From Betaproteobacteria bacterium (GTDB lineage: Bacteria > Pseudomonadota > Gammaproteobacteria > Burkholderiales > Ga0077523): DNA of 64,000 nt. Every line of letters starts with the position of its first letter. Positions within the stretch are counted from its first letter, which is position 1. Positions 24,849 through 34,020 of the stretch are shown here, piece after piece. A model generated the notes under the pieces. That model was not told where the DNA came from. It saw only the letters and a list, made by a program, of their open reading frames with translations, and searched no databases. The stretch covers positions 434,001 to 498,000 of the forward strand of contig JADJPK010000004.1 in NCBI GenBank assembly GCA_016713305.1, given 5' to 3'. A program made the position numbers and the translations under genes.

Positions 24849-27694
24849 GAGACAACCCTTGTGCGTTCGAGGATGGTGGTCCAGTGCAACCGGACGAGGA
24901 CAATCAAGGCGGTGACGGAAACCAGAGCCAGAACGACGTTGTCGCCGCCTACCGCCGCTCCCAGGCAGGCGACGCCCAGCCAGGCGGCGCACATGAGACC
25001 TACCTCGCGATATGCCAGATCGGCGCGCCTGCGCGCGAGGAGCAGAAGCGTCACGGCTGTCATGGCAGCTCCCGCCGTGGACGCCAGGGCAAGGCCGTGG
25101 ACTCCGCCGTCGGGAACAAGCAGGAGGTTCGCCACAGCGTTCACTCCCAGACCGGCAGCCGCGGACAGCGTTGCGCGCCACGCCGCACCTGCGACGGCAG
25201 CCGTCTTGATCAGGATGGTGCTGGTCACCACGAACGGCAACTGCAGTGCGCCGATCTTCAGCACGTCGGCCAGTTGCAGGGCGTCAGGGGCCGTCACGTT
25301 GCCTCCCACCAGCAGCGCGAGCGCCACCGGCTCGGCCAGGAATCGACCAGCAGGGCGCACAGACCAGAGCCAGGTGCCGATGACGAGCAGGAACCACGTG
25401 TCATCCCGCAGTTGAGCGCGGCTGTGAGACGCCGCAAGTGTGGCCAGGTGGGGAAGCGCGACCGCACCGATGGCAAAGCCCACCGTGGTGGTGAACACCT
25501 GCACGAGCTTTGACGCGAAGGCCCAGATGGGCACTTCGCTCGACCCCAGTGCCCCGGCGAATCCGAAATTGAGCGGGACGATGGCTGCCGTGAAGAGCGC
25601 TGCGAATCCCAGCGCCACGTATCGCCGACCGATCACACGCACAGGCAGTCCCTTCAGAGCCAGGGACGGCAGCAACGCCACACCGCTGCGCGCCGCCGCC
25701 AGGGTGACGATCAACGTGTTGGCGGCCATGCCGCCCAGCATGCCGAAGATGATGGCCTTGACGCCCAGCCGCGACTCGAGCGCCAGGAACGTGGCAATGG
25801 TGACGACCGGTACGCAGAACTGGGCCACCGCCACCACACGGGATCTGCGGCCGGCATTGAGAACGGCGGCACCGACCACGGTCCAGCCGGAAAAGACGAA
25901 GACCGGGAGATTCCAGCGCAGCATCCCGGCGGACTCCGCAACCGTATCGGCATCGGCCCCTGACAGGACCCACCCCATGACTTGTTCGGCGAGCACGAAC
26001 AGACAACCGCCCACGGAGGCGAAGAGAAGCGCCGACCACCCCAGTATCGAACGGACGATTCCGCGACGTACTTCGGTACTGGCGTGGAGATAGGAACCCG
26101 TCATCGCATCGGACATCGGCGCCGAGAGAAACGCGAAGAAGAACATCGGAACCATGGCGGCCGCGAAGAAGGCGCCCGTGGCGGTGCCGAGTCCCGCCGA
26201 ACCGATCAGCACGAGGTCGCGCAGCAGGAACCCGATCAGCGTGAGCCCCCACAGGAGCATCACGACGCTCCCGTCTGCGGCGACGCGGGACAGCACGCTC
26301 CGCGGCCCCGGGGATCCGGTCGAGCCATGTCCGGATGCGCCCTCCCGCTTGCCGTCCAGCCGGTCCAGCACGCGAAGGGCGAGATGAGCCCAGCCCGCTG
26401 CGCCTGTGAGCAGCAGCAATGTCCAGATTCCGAACCGGAGACGGTAGAGCGTCCCCACGACCGGCTCCGCATAGCCCATGATCGTGAGCGAGACGCCGGC
26501 AAAGCCCAGACAGGCGAACAGCTTCACGGAGGGACGGCGGAGGACGAACAACGCAATGCCGGGGAAGAAGCCGTACCACACGAGCGTTTCGAACGCGCCG
26601 ATCAAGCGGACCGCGGTGGGGTTTTCCACCCAGGAGCCGGGAAAGGGAGCGAACAGTCCGATGGCCAGCGCCCGGGGCATGTAGGCCAGGGCATCGAACG
26701 CGTTGGCAGGCAGCCGGCCGCCATCGACGAGGGACCCCGCGGCATGGCCACTGGAGGCGAAATGCGCTCTGGAGGTGGACAGCTTTTGCAGGGCATGATC
26801 TATGGACCGGGGAATCCCGCCGGTGGACTGCCACGCCCACGGTGTGCTGTCCGGTGCAGTGATGTCTTCCACCGCAAGAACCAGTTCGACCACCTCGTGC
26901 TTCGGTGACGCGACGAACGTCGCGGCCACGATCACGACGGGAAGCAACGCTCTCGGAATCGACAGGGCGTCGCCTTCCTCGACCCGCGCTCGAAGCGCAC
27001 CGACGACCCATGCGGCGAGCGTGCCCACCACCATGCCCAGCAGAAGGATCTGAAGGAGATACGACCGGACGAACAGGACCAGAAGAGCGCCGGCCAGAGT
27101 CATGAGGGCGCTGCGCGCGAGTTGCCGGATGCTACTCCAGTCCGGAACCAGCGACCGGATCCAGCCGGACACGATGAGCAGGGTGCCGGCGATCGCGAAC
27201 GAATCCTTGTGGTTCTGGCCGTACCACTGAAGGGATGTGGGCGAGAGTGTGAAAAGGATCGCCGCGATCAGTCCGCCGAGCTGACCGGTCCTGCCGGGCC
27301 AGAGCAGTGCGCCCAGGCGATAAAGCAGCACCGCCGCCAGCGCATGGAGGGCGCAGGTGATCGGCAGGAACCAGGCTGGGTCGATCCCGAACAGCGCGTA
27401 CACCGCGGCCAGGAGCTTGATGTTTCCGGAGAGGCCCCCGAAGGACAGCAAGCCGAGCTCGGACCATCCTCCCTCGCCGATCCGCGCCGCGAGTTCCACG
27501 GCTCGTTCGTGGAAGAACAACGCGTCGTTCTTGAGGAGGCCATGGGCGCCATGCAGGGCCGGCATGTGCGGCAGCACGACCTTCTGGAACGCGAGGGCGG
27601 TGGCCAGGGCGTAGAGGAAAGCCATTGTCCACAGGCCGAAGGGACTGGGAAACTGCGGTTCTTGTGTCGAACGCTTCTTGTGGATGGTGTGCAT
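24845..27694 (-). CDS. Fused membrane protein: GT-C-like half plus MurJ/Wzx-like flippase half
   Basis: 949-residue polytopic membrane protein in one uninterrupted frame. Residues about 1-445 look like a GT-C/PMT-type or polymerase-like region: many helices, a conserved-looking loop SLQWYGQNHKDSF (about 155-166), and a long periplasmic segment around 270-340. A hydrophilic Gly/Ser/Pro linker at about 447-472 leads into a MOP-superfamily (MurJ-like) domain starting near LLWGLTLIGFLLRDLVLIG and running to the end. The flippase half is recognisable; the N-terminal activity is not. A single protein that both handles and flips a lipid-linked sugar is an inference. The ATG at 27694 is my choice; a TTG at 27706 is possible. 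It overlaps gmhB (ATGA). Confidence 0.72.
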   Translation of the reverse strand: MHTIHKKRSTQEPQFPSPFGLWTMAFLYALATALAFQKVVLPHMPALHGAHGLLKNDALFFHERAVELAARIGEGGWSELGLLSFGGLSGNIKLLAAVYALFGIDPAWFLPITCALHALAAVLLYRLGALLWPGRTGQLGGLIAAILFTLSPTSLQWYGQNHKDSFAIAGTLLIVSGWIRSLVPDWSSIRQLARSALMTLAGALLVLFVRSYLLQILLLGMVVGTLAAWVVGALRARVEEGDALSIPRALLPVVIVAATFVASPKHEVVELVLAVEDITAPDSTPWAWQSTGGIPRSIDHALQKLSTSRAHFASSGHAAGSLVDGGRLPANAFDALAYMPRALAIGLFAPFPGSWVENPTAVRLIGAFETLVWYGFFPGIALFVLRRPSVKLFACLGFAGVSLTIMGYAEPVVGTLYRLRFGIWTLLLLTGAAGWAHLALRVLDRLDGKREGASGHGSTGSPGPRSVLSRVAADGSVVMLLWGLTLIGFLLRDLVLIGSAGLGTATGAFFAAAMVPMFFFAFLSAPMSDAMTGSYLHASTEVRRGIVRSILGWSALLFASVGGCLFVLAEQVMGWVLSGADADTVAESAGMLRWNLPVFVFSGWTVVGAAVLNAGRRSRVVAVAQFCVPVVTIATFLALESRLGVKAIIFGMLGGMAANTLIVTLAAARSGVALLPSLALKGLPVRVIGRRYVALGFAALFTAAIVPLNFGFAGALGSSEVPIWAFASKLVQVFTTTVGFAIGAVALPHLATLAASHSRAQLRDDTWFLLVIGTWLWSVRPAGRFLAEPVALALLVGGNVTAPDALQLADVLKIGALQLPFVVTSTILIKTAAVAGAAWRATLSAAAGLGVNAVANLLLVPDGGVHGLALASTAGAAMTAVTLLLLARRRADLAYREVGLMCAAWLGVACLGAAVGGDNVVLALVSVTALIVLVRLHWTTILERTRVVS

Positions 27695-27712
27695 CCGTAG
27701 GATCAAACGCGA

Positions 27713-28300
27713 CTACCGCCCCCGGCGCGACCGATCGAGGGCAAATCGGTGAATCAGCAGCAGTGTCGACGGGTCCTGGATCTGCGCGCCATGCGCCATG
27801 TCAAGGGCCTCGTCGATCGAGAACCAGACGAAATCCGTGTGCCCGAGCTCATCGGCGGCGTATTCCCTCACCCGCCGGCAGTCCTGTGCGATATACAGCG
27901 CCACGCGTGCAGCGAGAATGCCCGCCTCCGGCGTCATTCGTCCGGCATCGATCAGGTCGTCCTTGTCCACGATCAAGCCCGCCTCTTCCTCGAGTTCGCG
28001 GGCCGCGGCATCTCCCGGCGATTCACCGGCCTCCACGAATCCTCGCGGGACTTCCCACGTGAGCTCGCCGATCGCATGGCGGTAGAGGCGAAGCAATCCG
28101 ATCCGTCCCTCCATGACCGGCAACACGCTCGCGCCGGTGACCAGGTCTTCCGAGACCGCCTTGGGCGCCACCACAAGGTAGGCCGGGACTTCGGCTCCGC
28201 CGTCTTCCACGATGTGATCGAAGTACACGTCGAACACCTGGTTCTCGGCAATCAGGCGACGGGTCTTTAGGGTTATTCGTGACCTGGATTCACTGGGCAT
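27713..28300 (-). CDS. Nudix hydrolase (ADP-ribose/NDP-sugar pyrophosphatase type)
   Basis: Nudix protein of 195 residues with an exact Nudix box, G-x5-E-x7-REL-x-EE-x-GL, at about 87-109. The upstream beta-rich half (RLIAENQVFDVYFDHI and so on) and the downstream GRMTPEAGIL segment match ADP-ribose pyrophosphatases. It may hydrolyse ADP-ribose or a nucleotide sugar. It overlaps the frameshifted SDR gene upstream by 11 bases and precedes the fused membrane protein by less than 20 bases, so all three probably share a transcript. Confidence 0.87.
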   Translation of the reverse strand: MPSESRSRITLKTRRLIAENQVFDVYFDHIVEDGGAEVPAYLVVAPKAVSEDLVTGASVLPVMEGRIGLLRLYRHAIGELTWEVPRGFVEAGESPGDAAARELEEEAGLIVDKDDLIDAGRMTPEAGILAARVALYIAQDCRRVREYAADELGHTDFVWFSIDEALDMAHGAQIQDPSTLLLIHRFALDRSRRGR

Positions 28301-29214
28301 GCTCTTCCTTGGCAGATGTCGTCACTGGACCGACGAGCCCGAGCGCCTCCGCATCGAGGTGGAAAGGCCGAGGCGAATATCCGAAATCCGTTGCCGCGTC
28401 AACGTGATCGAAACACAGGTCCCGTTGCATCCTCTTCGCCATGTCGGGGGACAGTCCGCGATAGCGCGGCAGCCGTCGCAAGAGCGCGATCATTCCTCTG
28501 AGGACCGGTTCGGGCAACGAAACCAGGACAGGCACGCGATCCAGAGCGTGAAACACCCTGACAACGATTTCACGATAGGAAAGAGTCTCGCCGCCACTCG
28601 CGCCATAGGCCTTGCCGAACGTAAGCGGGTTGTCCAGGACGGCCACGCATGCCGCTGCGAGGTCGTCGGCATGTACCGGCTGGCGAAGTCCGCACGCTCG
28701 CCCCCACGAGGGGGAAACACCGAAGCTTTCTGACAGTGTTCGCGATCTTGGTCACGTTGTCGTCGCGGGCACACCCGTACGTCATGGTGGGACGGAGCAC
28801 CGTCCAGGCCAGGCCGTACGCGACAGCAGCCGCCTCGAGGGCCGCCTCGGCCTCCTGAGTCCGCCGGGCGAATTCCCGGTCTTCGACACTCGGCGAAAGC
28901 GCTTTGTAGAACATGGCTGTCGTTCCGAAGGCCACGATTCGTCTGACGCCTGCCTCCGCGAGCGCTTCGAGCAATGGGGGAAGCAGTAGCAGGGGCGGCA
29001 ACCAGATGAGCGCTGCGGGACGACCGGCCACCTGAAGCTTTGCGGGGATCTCATGCAGACTCACTTCGTCGACCGGAACGCTCGTTTGCCACGGCGGAGG
29101 CGATCGCGAATAGACGTCGACCCGCCGTCCGCTGCGGACCAACCTTGGAACCAGGAATCGTGCCACTTGGCTCGACCCGCCCACCAGCGCAACGTGCTCG
29201 GTCTCGGCCGTCAT
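28290..29214 (-). CDS. NAD(P)-dependent SDR epimerase/reductase, frameshifted
   Basis: Extended/atypical SDR, about 307 residues if repaired. The first part (ATG at 29214) reads HVALVGGSSQVARFLVPRL, then ALIWLPPLLLLPPL and TVLRPTMTYG. The frame breaks near 28701-28705, a run of five C on the + strand. Removing one base joins it to the second part, which begins RQPVHADDLAAACVAVLDNP and ends at 28290; both parts match one SDR. The break lies in the perfect inverted repeat CCCCC-ACGA-GGGGG (28701-28714). It is probably a sequencing error, but could be a real lesion or slippage site. The function is probably reduction or epimerisation of a nucleotide or lipid-linked sugar. Confidence 0.75.
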
Positions 29215-29379
29215 CGCCTGCAGATCTCCCATCCGTCTGGCATTGCGGCCCATCGCGCGACGTCGCGAAGGACCTTCCCGATGCCATAATAGCGGCTGTG
29301 AGTGGAGTTGACTTCTTCCTCCAGGGCCTCGATGCGTGCGAGCCCGAAGAAGAGCGCCACACCCGTTCAAAGGGAGATC

Positions 29380-30549
29380 ATGAAATTTCCGCTGATGCGC
29401 AACAACATCCTCCGAGAGGATCTCGACGCCGTGATCGAGCATCTCCGGCAGGATGATCCAAAGCTTACCCACGGAGCGAACGTGAAGGCCTTCGAAGCCG
29501 AGTGGTCGCAGTGGCTCGGGATGAAGTACAGCGTATTCGTGAACTCAGGCGCGTCGGCCAACCTGCTCACCATGGCCGTGCTGAAGATCCGGCATCCGCA
29601 AGGCGGCGAGGTGATCGTTCCGCCCCTCACCTGGATCTCGGACGTGGCTTCTGTCCTCCAGAATGGCTTCACCCCCGTGTTCGTGGATGTCGATCCGCGC
29701 ACTCTGGCGATGGATTCGTCGGCTGTTCTCCGCGCCGTGACGCCTCGTACTCGCGCCGTGTTTCTCACCCATGTCCAGGGGTTCGACGGGTTGACGGACG
29801 AACTGGTGGCAGAGCTTGAGCGGCTGGGCGTCCCGCTCATCGAAGACGTCTGCGAGTCGCACGGCGCCACTCACGGCGGACGCAGGCTGGGCAGCATTGG
29901 CTGGATCTCGAACTTCTCCTACTACTACGCGCACCACATGAGCACCATCGAAGGCGGCATGGTGTGCACCAACGACCCCGAGGTTTACCAGCAGATCCGT
30001 ATGCTGCGATCTCACGGCATGGTCCGTGAGGCAGATGACCCGTCGGTGCGGGCTGCGTACCAGAGCACCCATCCGGAGCTGAATCCCGACTTCATCTTCG
30101 CGTACCCTGCTTACAACACGCGCAACACCGAGATCGGCGGCATCCTCGGGCGGAGCCAGCTGAAGCGGCTGGACGCCAATGTGGCGCAACGAACGCGCAA
30201 TCTCCTTCGATTCCTGGGCCGGATCGACAGCAACAAGTACCGGACGGACTTCAAGACCGAGGGATCCAGCAACTACGCCTTCAACCTCATCCTGCGCCGC
30301 GGCGACGACAGTTTGGTCACGCGCCTGATGGAACGCATGCGGGCGGAAGGTATCGAGTTTCGCCGTGGCAGCGCCGGCGGAGGCAACCAGGTGAGACAGC
30401 CTTACCTGAAGGGCATCGTCCCGGCCAACCATCATCTGAACTTCCCGCAGACCGAACACATCCACTTCTACGGCTTTTACATCGGCAATTTTCCCGATCT
30501 GCGGGACAGCGAAATCGACGAGCTCTGCGCCATCCTCAACGCCGTGTGA
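29380..30549 (+). CDS. DegT-family NDP-sugar 3-dehydratase (ColD/RfbH-like)
   Basis: Fold-type I PLP-dependent sugar enzyme of 389 residues. The segment NFSYYYAHHMSTIEGGMV has His185 where aminotransferases of the family carry the Schiff-base Lys. That replacement marks the PMP-dependent 3-dehydratases ColD (GDP-4-keto-6-deoxymannose) and RfbH/E1 (CDP-sugar), which remove the C3 hydroxyl. PLP-site residues are otherwise kept (NSGASANLLTM, IEDVCESHG). It is the first gene of the + strand accessory run and is followed after four bases by hddC, which suggests a GDP-sugar substrate. AGGGAG precedes the ATG at 29380. This implies a 3-deoxy or 3,6-dideoxy sugar in the glycan. Confidence 0.83.
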   Translation: MKFPLMRNNILREDLDAVIEHLRQDDPKLTHGANVKAFEAEWSQWLGMKYSVFVNSGASANLLTMAVLKIRHPQGGEVIVPPLTWISDVASVLQNGFTPVFVDVDPRTLAMDSSAVLRAVTPRTRAVFLTHVQGFDGLTDELVAELERLGVPLIEDVCESHGATHGGRRLGSIGWISNFSYYYAHHMSTIEGGMVCTNDPEVYQQIRMLRSHGMVREADDPSVRAAYQSTHPELNPDFIFAYPAYNTRNTEIGGILGRSQLKRLDANVAQRTRNLLRFLGRIDSNKYRTDFKTEGSSNYAFNLILRRGDDSLVTRLMERMRAEGIEFRRGSAGGGNQVRQPYLKGIVPANHHLNFPQTEHIHFYGFYIGNFPDLRDSEIDELCAILNAV

Positions 30550-30553
30550 AGGA

Positions 30554-31258
30554 ATGACAGCAGCCATCGTCCTTGCTGGAGGGCTCGGCACCCGGTTGAG
30601 AAGCACCGTGCCGGACGTGCCAAAACCCATGGCGCCCATCGAGGGGCGGCCTTTCCTCGAATACCTTCTCGACTACTGGATCGGCCAGGGAGTCGGATCG
30701 TTCGTGCTCTCCGTGGGATACATGCACGAGGTGATTCGCGCCCACTTCGGCGAACGGTATCGCGGTGTTCCAGTTCGCTACTCGATCGAGGAAACCCCCC
30801 TGGGCACAGGAGGCGGCCTTGTTCTTGCCGCGCGGGAACTGCACTCGAACGCCCCCTTCCTGTTGTTAAACGGGGACACTTACTTCGCCGTGAATCTGCG
30901 GGAACTTGCGGCATTCGCACAAGGCGAGGACCCCGACTGGACTTTTTCACTGTTCCGGGCCGGCGAGGCGGGCCGCTACATGGGCATGCAGGTTCAGGCC
31001 GACGGCAGGATCACCTCGCTTCGATCCAACACCGAGGACATCGGACGGCTCGCCAACGGTGGCGTCTATCTAGTGCACCCGCGATCCTTGGCAGCGCTGG
31101 ATCTGCGAGCTGGTGACAAGCTCTCACTCGAGGAAGAGGTGTTCGCCACGGCACTCGCTGCAGATCAGCGCTTCTTCGGCCTGGAGTTTCAGGCAACCTT
31201 CATCGACATCGGCGTGCCCGCGGACTACCACCGTGCTCCGGCGGTGCTGCAGAACTGA
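30554..31258 (+). CDS. hddC: D-glycero-alpha-D-manno-heptose 1-phosphate guanylyltransferase
   Basis: Sugar-1-phosphate nucleotidyltransferase of 234 residues. LAGGLGTRLRSTVPDVPKPM is the activating N-terminal signature, and PFLEYLLDYWI is typical of HddC. LLLNGDTYFAVN carries the metal aspartate and FIDIGVPADYHRA closes the domain. It makes GDP-heptose from heptose-1-P and GTP. HddA (54074) and GmhB (24294) provide the preceding steps, so the GDP branch is nearly complete in this window; GmhA is missing. A short-chain glucose-1-P transferase is the alternative. Confidence 0.85.
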   Translation: MTAAIVLAGGLGTRLRSTVPDVPKPMAPIEGRPFLEYLLDYWIGQGVGSFVLSVGYMHEVIRAHFGERYRGVPVRYSIEETPLGTGGGLVLAARELHSNAPFLLLNGDTYFAVNLRELAAFAQGEDPDWTFSLFRAGEAGRYMGMQVQADGRITSLRSNTEDIGRLANGGVYLVHPRSLAALDLRAGDKLSLEEEVFATALAADQRFFGLEFQATFIDIGVPADYHRAPAVLQN

Positions 31259-31291
31259 TTCCACACTTCGACGAAACAGCAGGGAGCTGAA

Positions 31292-32230
31292 ATGACCTAC
31301 AACATCCTCGTGACCGGCGGTGCGGGCTACCTCGGATCGACGCTGGTCCCCGACCTTCTCGCCGCAGGCCACCGGGTGACCGTGATCGACAACTTCATGT
31401 TCAAGCAGTCCAGCTTGAACCACGTGTGTCATCAGGCCAGCTTCAACGTCGTGAAAGGCGACATCCGCATCGAGAGCACGATGGCGCCATTGCTCGCCAA
31501 GGCCGATGTCGTCATACCGCTGGCCGCTCTCGTGGGGCTCCCTCTATGCACGCTCGACCCCGTGGGTGCGACAACGACGAATCACGACGCGATTTCCCTC
31601 ATGCTGCGGCTGCTGTCGAAGGAACAGCGCGTGCTGATGCCGACCACCAACAGCGCGTACGGGACGGGTGACGAGAACAATTTCTGTACCGAGGAATCGC
31701 CGCTGCGGCCGATCTCGCTCTATGCCAAGGAGAAGGTTGCCGTGGAACAGGAGCTGATGCAGCGCGAGAACGCCATCTCCTTCCGGCTCGCCACGGTGTT
31801 CGGGATGTCGCCCCGGATGCGGATCGACCTGCTGGTCAACGACTTCACCTACCGTGCCGTCCATGACCGTTTCGTCGTCCTGTTCGAAAGCTCGTTCAAG
31901 CGGAACTACATCCATGTTCGCGACGTATCTCGAGTCTTCCAGCATGGTCTCGCCAACTTCGGCAGCATGCGCGGGCAGATCTACAACGTGGGACTGTCCG
32001 ACGCCAACGTCTCTAAGAAAGAACTTTGCGAACACATTCAGAAGCAGCTCCCCCAGTTTGTGTTCATCGATGCTCCGGTCGGAAAGGATCCGGACCAACG
32101 CAATTACATCGTGTCCAATGCAAAGCTTGAGGCAACCGGTTTCCAACCGTCCATGTCTCTGGATGCGGGGATCGCCGAACTGATCAAAGGCTTCACGATG
32201 ATCAAGAACTCCATCTACGGAAACGTCTGA
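31292..32230 (+). CDS. NAD-dependent epimerase/dehydratase (extended SDR)
   Basis: SDR of 312 residues with ILVTGGAGYLGSTLVPDLL at the N-terminus. TTNSAYGTG precedes the catalytic YAKEK block in ISLYAKEKVAVE. FKRNYIHVRDVSRVF is a usual substrate-binding segment. The branch is that of nucleotide-sugar epimerases or reductases near hddC genes, so it may act on GDP-heptose or its keto derivative. GGGAG lies six bases before the ATG at 31292. It sits 33 bases after hddC, hence probably one operon. Confidence 0.82.
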   Translation: MTYNILVTGGAGYLGSTLVPDLLAAGHRVTVIDNFMFKQSSLNHVCHQASFNVVKGDIRIESTMAPLLAKADVVIPLAALVGLPLCTLDPVGATTTNHDAISLMLRLLSKEQRVLMPTTNSAYGTGDENNFCTEESPLRPISLYAKEKVAVEQELMQRENAISFRLATVFGMSPRMRIDLLVNDFTYRAVHDRFVVLFESSFKRNYIHVRDVSRVFQHGLANFGSMRGQIYNVGLSDANVSKKELCEHIQKQLPQFVFIDAPVGKDPDQRNYIVSNAKLEATGFQPSMSLDAGIAELIKGFTMIKNSIYGNV

Positions 32231-32234
32231 GGCG

Positions 32235-33574
32235 GTGGGCTCAAACCCCGCCACACTGGCTGGTCGCCCCAGGCACCGAGACGAATCAACGCTGCCTGCC
32301 CGCGGCTGCAGTACTTCCCGGCCGTCGACGGCGAGCTATGCCGGTGCGCCCAGTTTCATCAAACGGAGCGAGCGTCGGAACCCTCGTGTAAGCCTTATCC
32401 TGCTCGACTGGAGCGTGCGCGAGAGTTTCCACCTGCTGCACTATCTCAGCCTCCAGGACGTTCCGCGAGAGTGGTTCGAAGTGATCGTGGTGGAGTACTA
32501 CCGCGTGTGTCGAATGCGGTCCGCAGCGTCGAGGATCAGGTGGACACCTGGCTGCTTCTGGGGATGCCGGAAGACTGCTACTACCACAAGCATCTGATGT
32601 ACAACGCGGGGATCTTCGTCGCCAACGGCGATATCTGCGTGATCTGTGACTCCGATGCGATGGTTCGCCCGGGATTCATCCGGGCGATCATCGATGCGTT
32701 CGCTCTCGCGCCGGACATGGTCCTGCACCTCGACCAGTTCCGCAACATTCGCAAGGATCTCTATCCCTTCGCCTATCCCACATTCGAGGAAGTGACAGGA
32801 CGCGGATGTATCAACAACGCGGGCGGCATTACAAGCGGACTGTCCGACGAGCGTGACCCTATACACGAGCGCAACTACGGTGCCTGCATGTGTGCCCGGA
32901 GGAAAGATCTGATCGCCATCGGCGGATCTGACGAGCATCGAGACTACCTCGGACATGTCTGTGGGCCCTACGACATGACTTTTCGACTCGTCAACAAGGG
33001 TTTGCGGGAGGTCTGGCATCGCGAGGAATTCCTCTATCACAGCTGGCATCCGGGTCAGGCAGGCACTGACAACTATCTGGGTCCTCATGACGGCCGCCAA
33101 GTGTCCACGACTGCGCTCGATGCACTGGCCAGAGGAAGAGTGTTCCCCCTGGTCGAAAACGACTCGATTCGAGCCCTTCGACAAGCTGTCCCAGGGGCTA
33201 ATGCCCAGGACGGGTTTCGTATCCGCTTCGAGTACCGGGACGAGTGGCGCAGAAGTACGTTGCAGCGCAACGACCGCTGGGTGCCAGATCTACCTCGTCG
33301 CGAGCTGTGGCACGGATACGTGATGGAGTCGATTGATGGTGAACTCGTCGCATACCCGCGCGTTCTCGACGATCTTCGCCTGCGAGACCACCGGCTAACG
33401 GCGGAACTGAGGTGCACATCAGAGGAGGAGATGCGGCGACTGTTGAGGCAGCAAGTTCCCTTTTCACTTGTCCTGCTCATGCCGGTAATCGGCGCCGCAA
33501 CGTACCTTTCCCGCGCAGCCGGACTCGGTTACCTGTTCTTGCGCCGTCGACTGGCACGTCGAATTGCCCACTAG
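32235..33574 (+). CDS. Glycosyltransferase family 2-like protein, frameshifted
   Basis: Two frames encode one GT2-like protein. The first part reads VSLILLDWSVRESFHLLHYL and EVIVVEYY; the frame is lost near 32499-32506. The second frame takes over with RVSNAVRSVEDQVDTWLLLG and continues through ICVICDSDAMVRPGF (DxD-like) to 33574. One missing base restores continuity. A hydrophobic segment (PFSLVLLMPVIGAATYL) near the end could be a membrane anchor. The start is uncertain: GTG at 32235 is the first in frame, but the first 45 or so residues do not look conserved. A sequencing error is likely, given similar breaks in neighbouring genes. Confidence 0.68.
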
Positions 33575-33585
33575 GAGACTCCACC

Positions 33586-33951
33586 TTGAGTGTCGCTCGA
33601 CGCATCACCTCCCGCTGGCGCCAGTTCGTGCTCGAAACACATCTGCGTCACTCAACATTCAAGGCGCTGCTGGTGAATCTCGCCATTCTGAAGCGGCATC
33701 TCGAGCCGTCGCAAGTGGTGGTGGTGCTGGTGGACAGTTGGCGGGAGGCTGCCTTTCTACGCTTGCTCGGCGCCATGGGGATCATTCGCAGGTCTCACGT
33801 TCGAGTGGTACGACGGACGGAAGATGTTCCTCTTGTTCTCATGCCTGCGGCCCAGGCTGACGCACTCTTTGTAGTCACCGGCACGCTGTTCTCCCGGTAT
33901 CACTACCTCATGGCAGGAGCGCGTGACACCATAGGCCTTCTAGTCATTTGA
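33586..33951 (+). CDS. Hypothetical 121-residue basic protein
   Basis: I do not recognise this protein. The start is a TTG with a perfect AGGAG eight bases upstream, overlapping the stop of the previous gene (TAGGAG), so it is probably translated with it. The sequence is basic at the N-terminus (SVARRITSRWRQFVLE) and has alternating beta/alpha segments such as QVVVVLVDSWREAAFLRLLG and VPLVLMPAAQADALFVVTG. No signal peptide or clear membrane helix is present. The beta-strand/helix pattern hints at half of a Rossmann-like fold. It may be a small accessory subunit of the neighbouring transferases. Confidence 0.55.
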   Translation: MSVARRITSRWRQFVLETHLRHSTFKALLVNLAILKRHLEPSQVVVVLVDSWREAAFLRLLGAMGIIRRSHVRVVRRTEDVPLVLMPAAQADALFVVTGTLFSRYHYLMAGARDTIGLLVI

Positions 33952-34020
33952 CACGGATATCGCCGCGCTGAGAGCCACCGTGAGCGAAAATCCTGCCGAA
34001 GAAGTCGAAGAGGGGCAAGC

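Noticed and set aside
27713..27720. GGCGGTAG on the - strand, identical to the core of the RfaH ops element
   Set aside because: It is the last codons of the Nudix gene (CGG TAG) and the following bases (TCG) do not match the ops consensus; an eight-base match can occur by chance.
29285..29337. CATAAT (29285-29290) and TTGACT (29308-29313) as promoter parts for the ColD-like gene
   Set aside because: They are in the wrong order and neither has a matching partner hexamer at 16-18 bases, so no promoter was called.
32231..32255. T-arm-like sequence (GTGGG-CTCAAAC-CCCGC) suggesting a tRNA
   Set aside because: No acceptor, D or anticodon arm can be built around it, and the 5' side is the end of the SDR gene.
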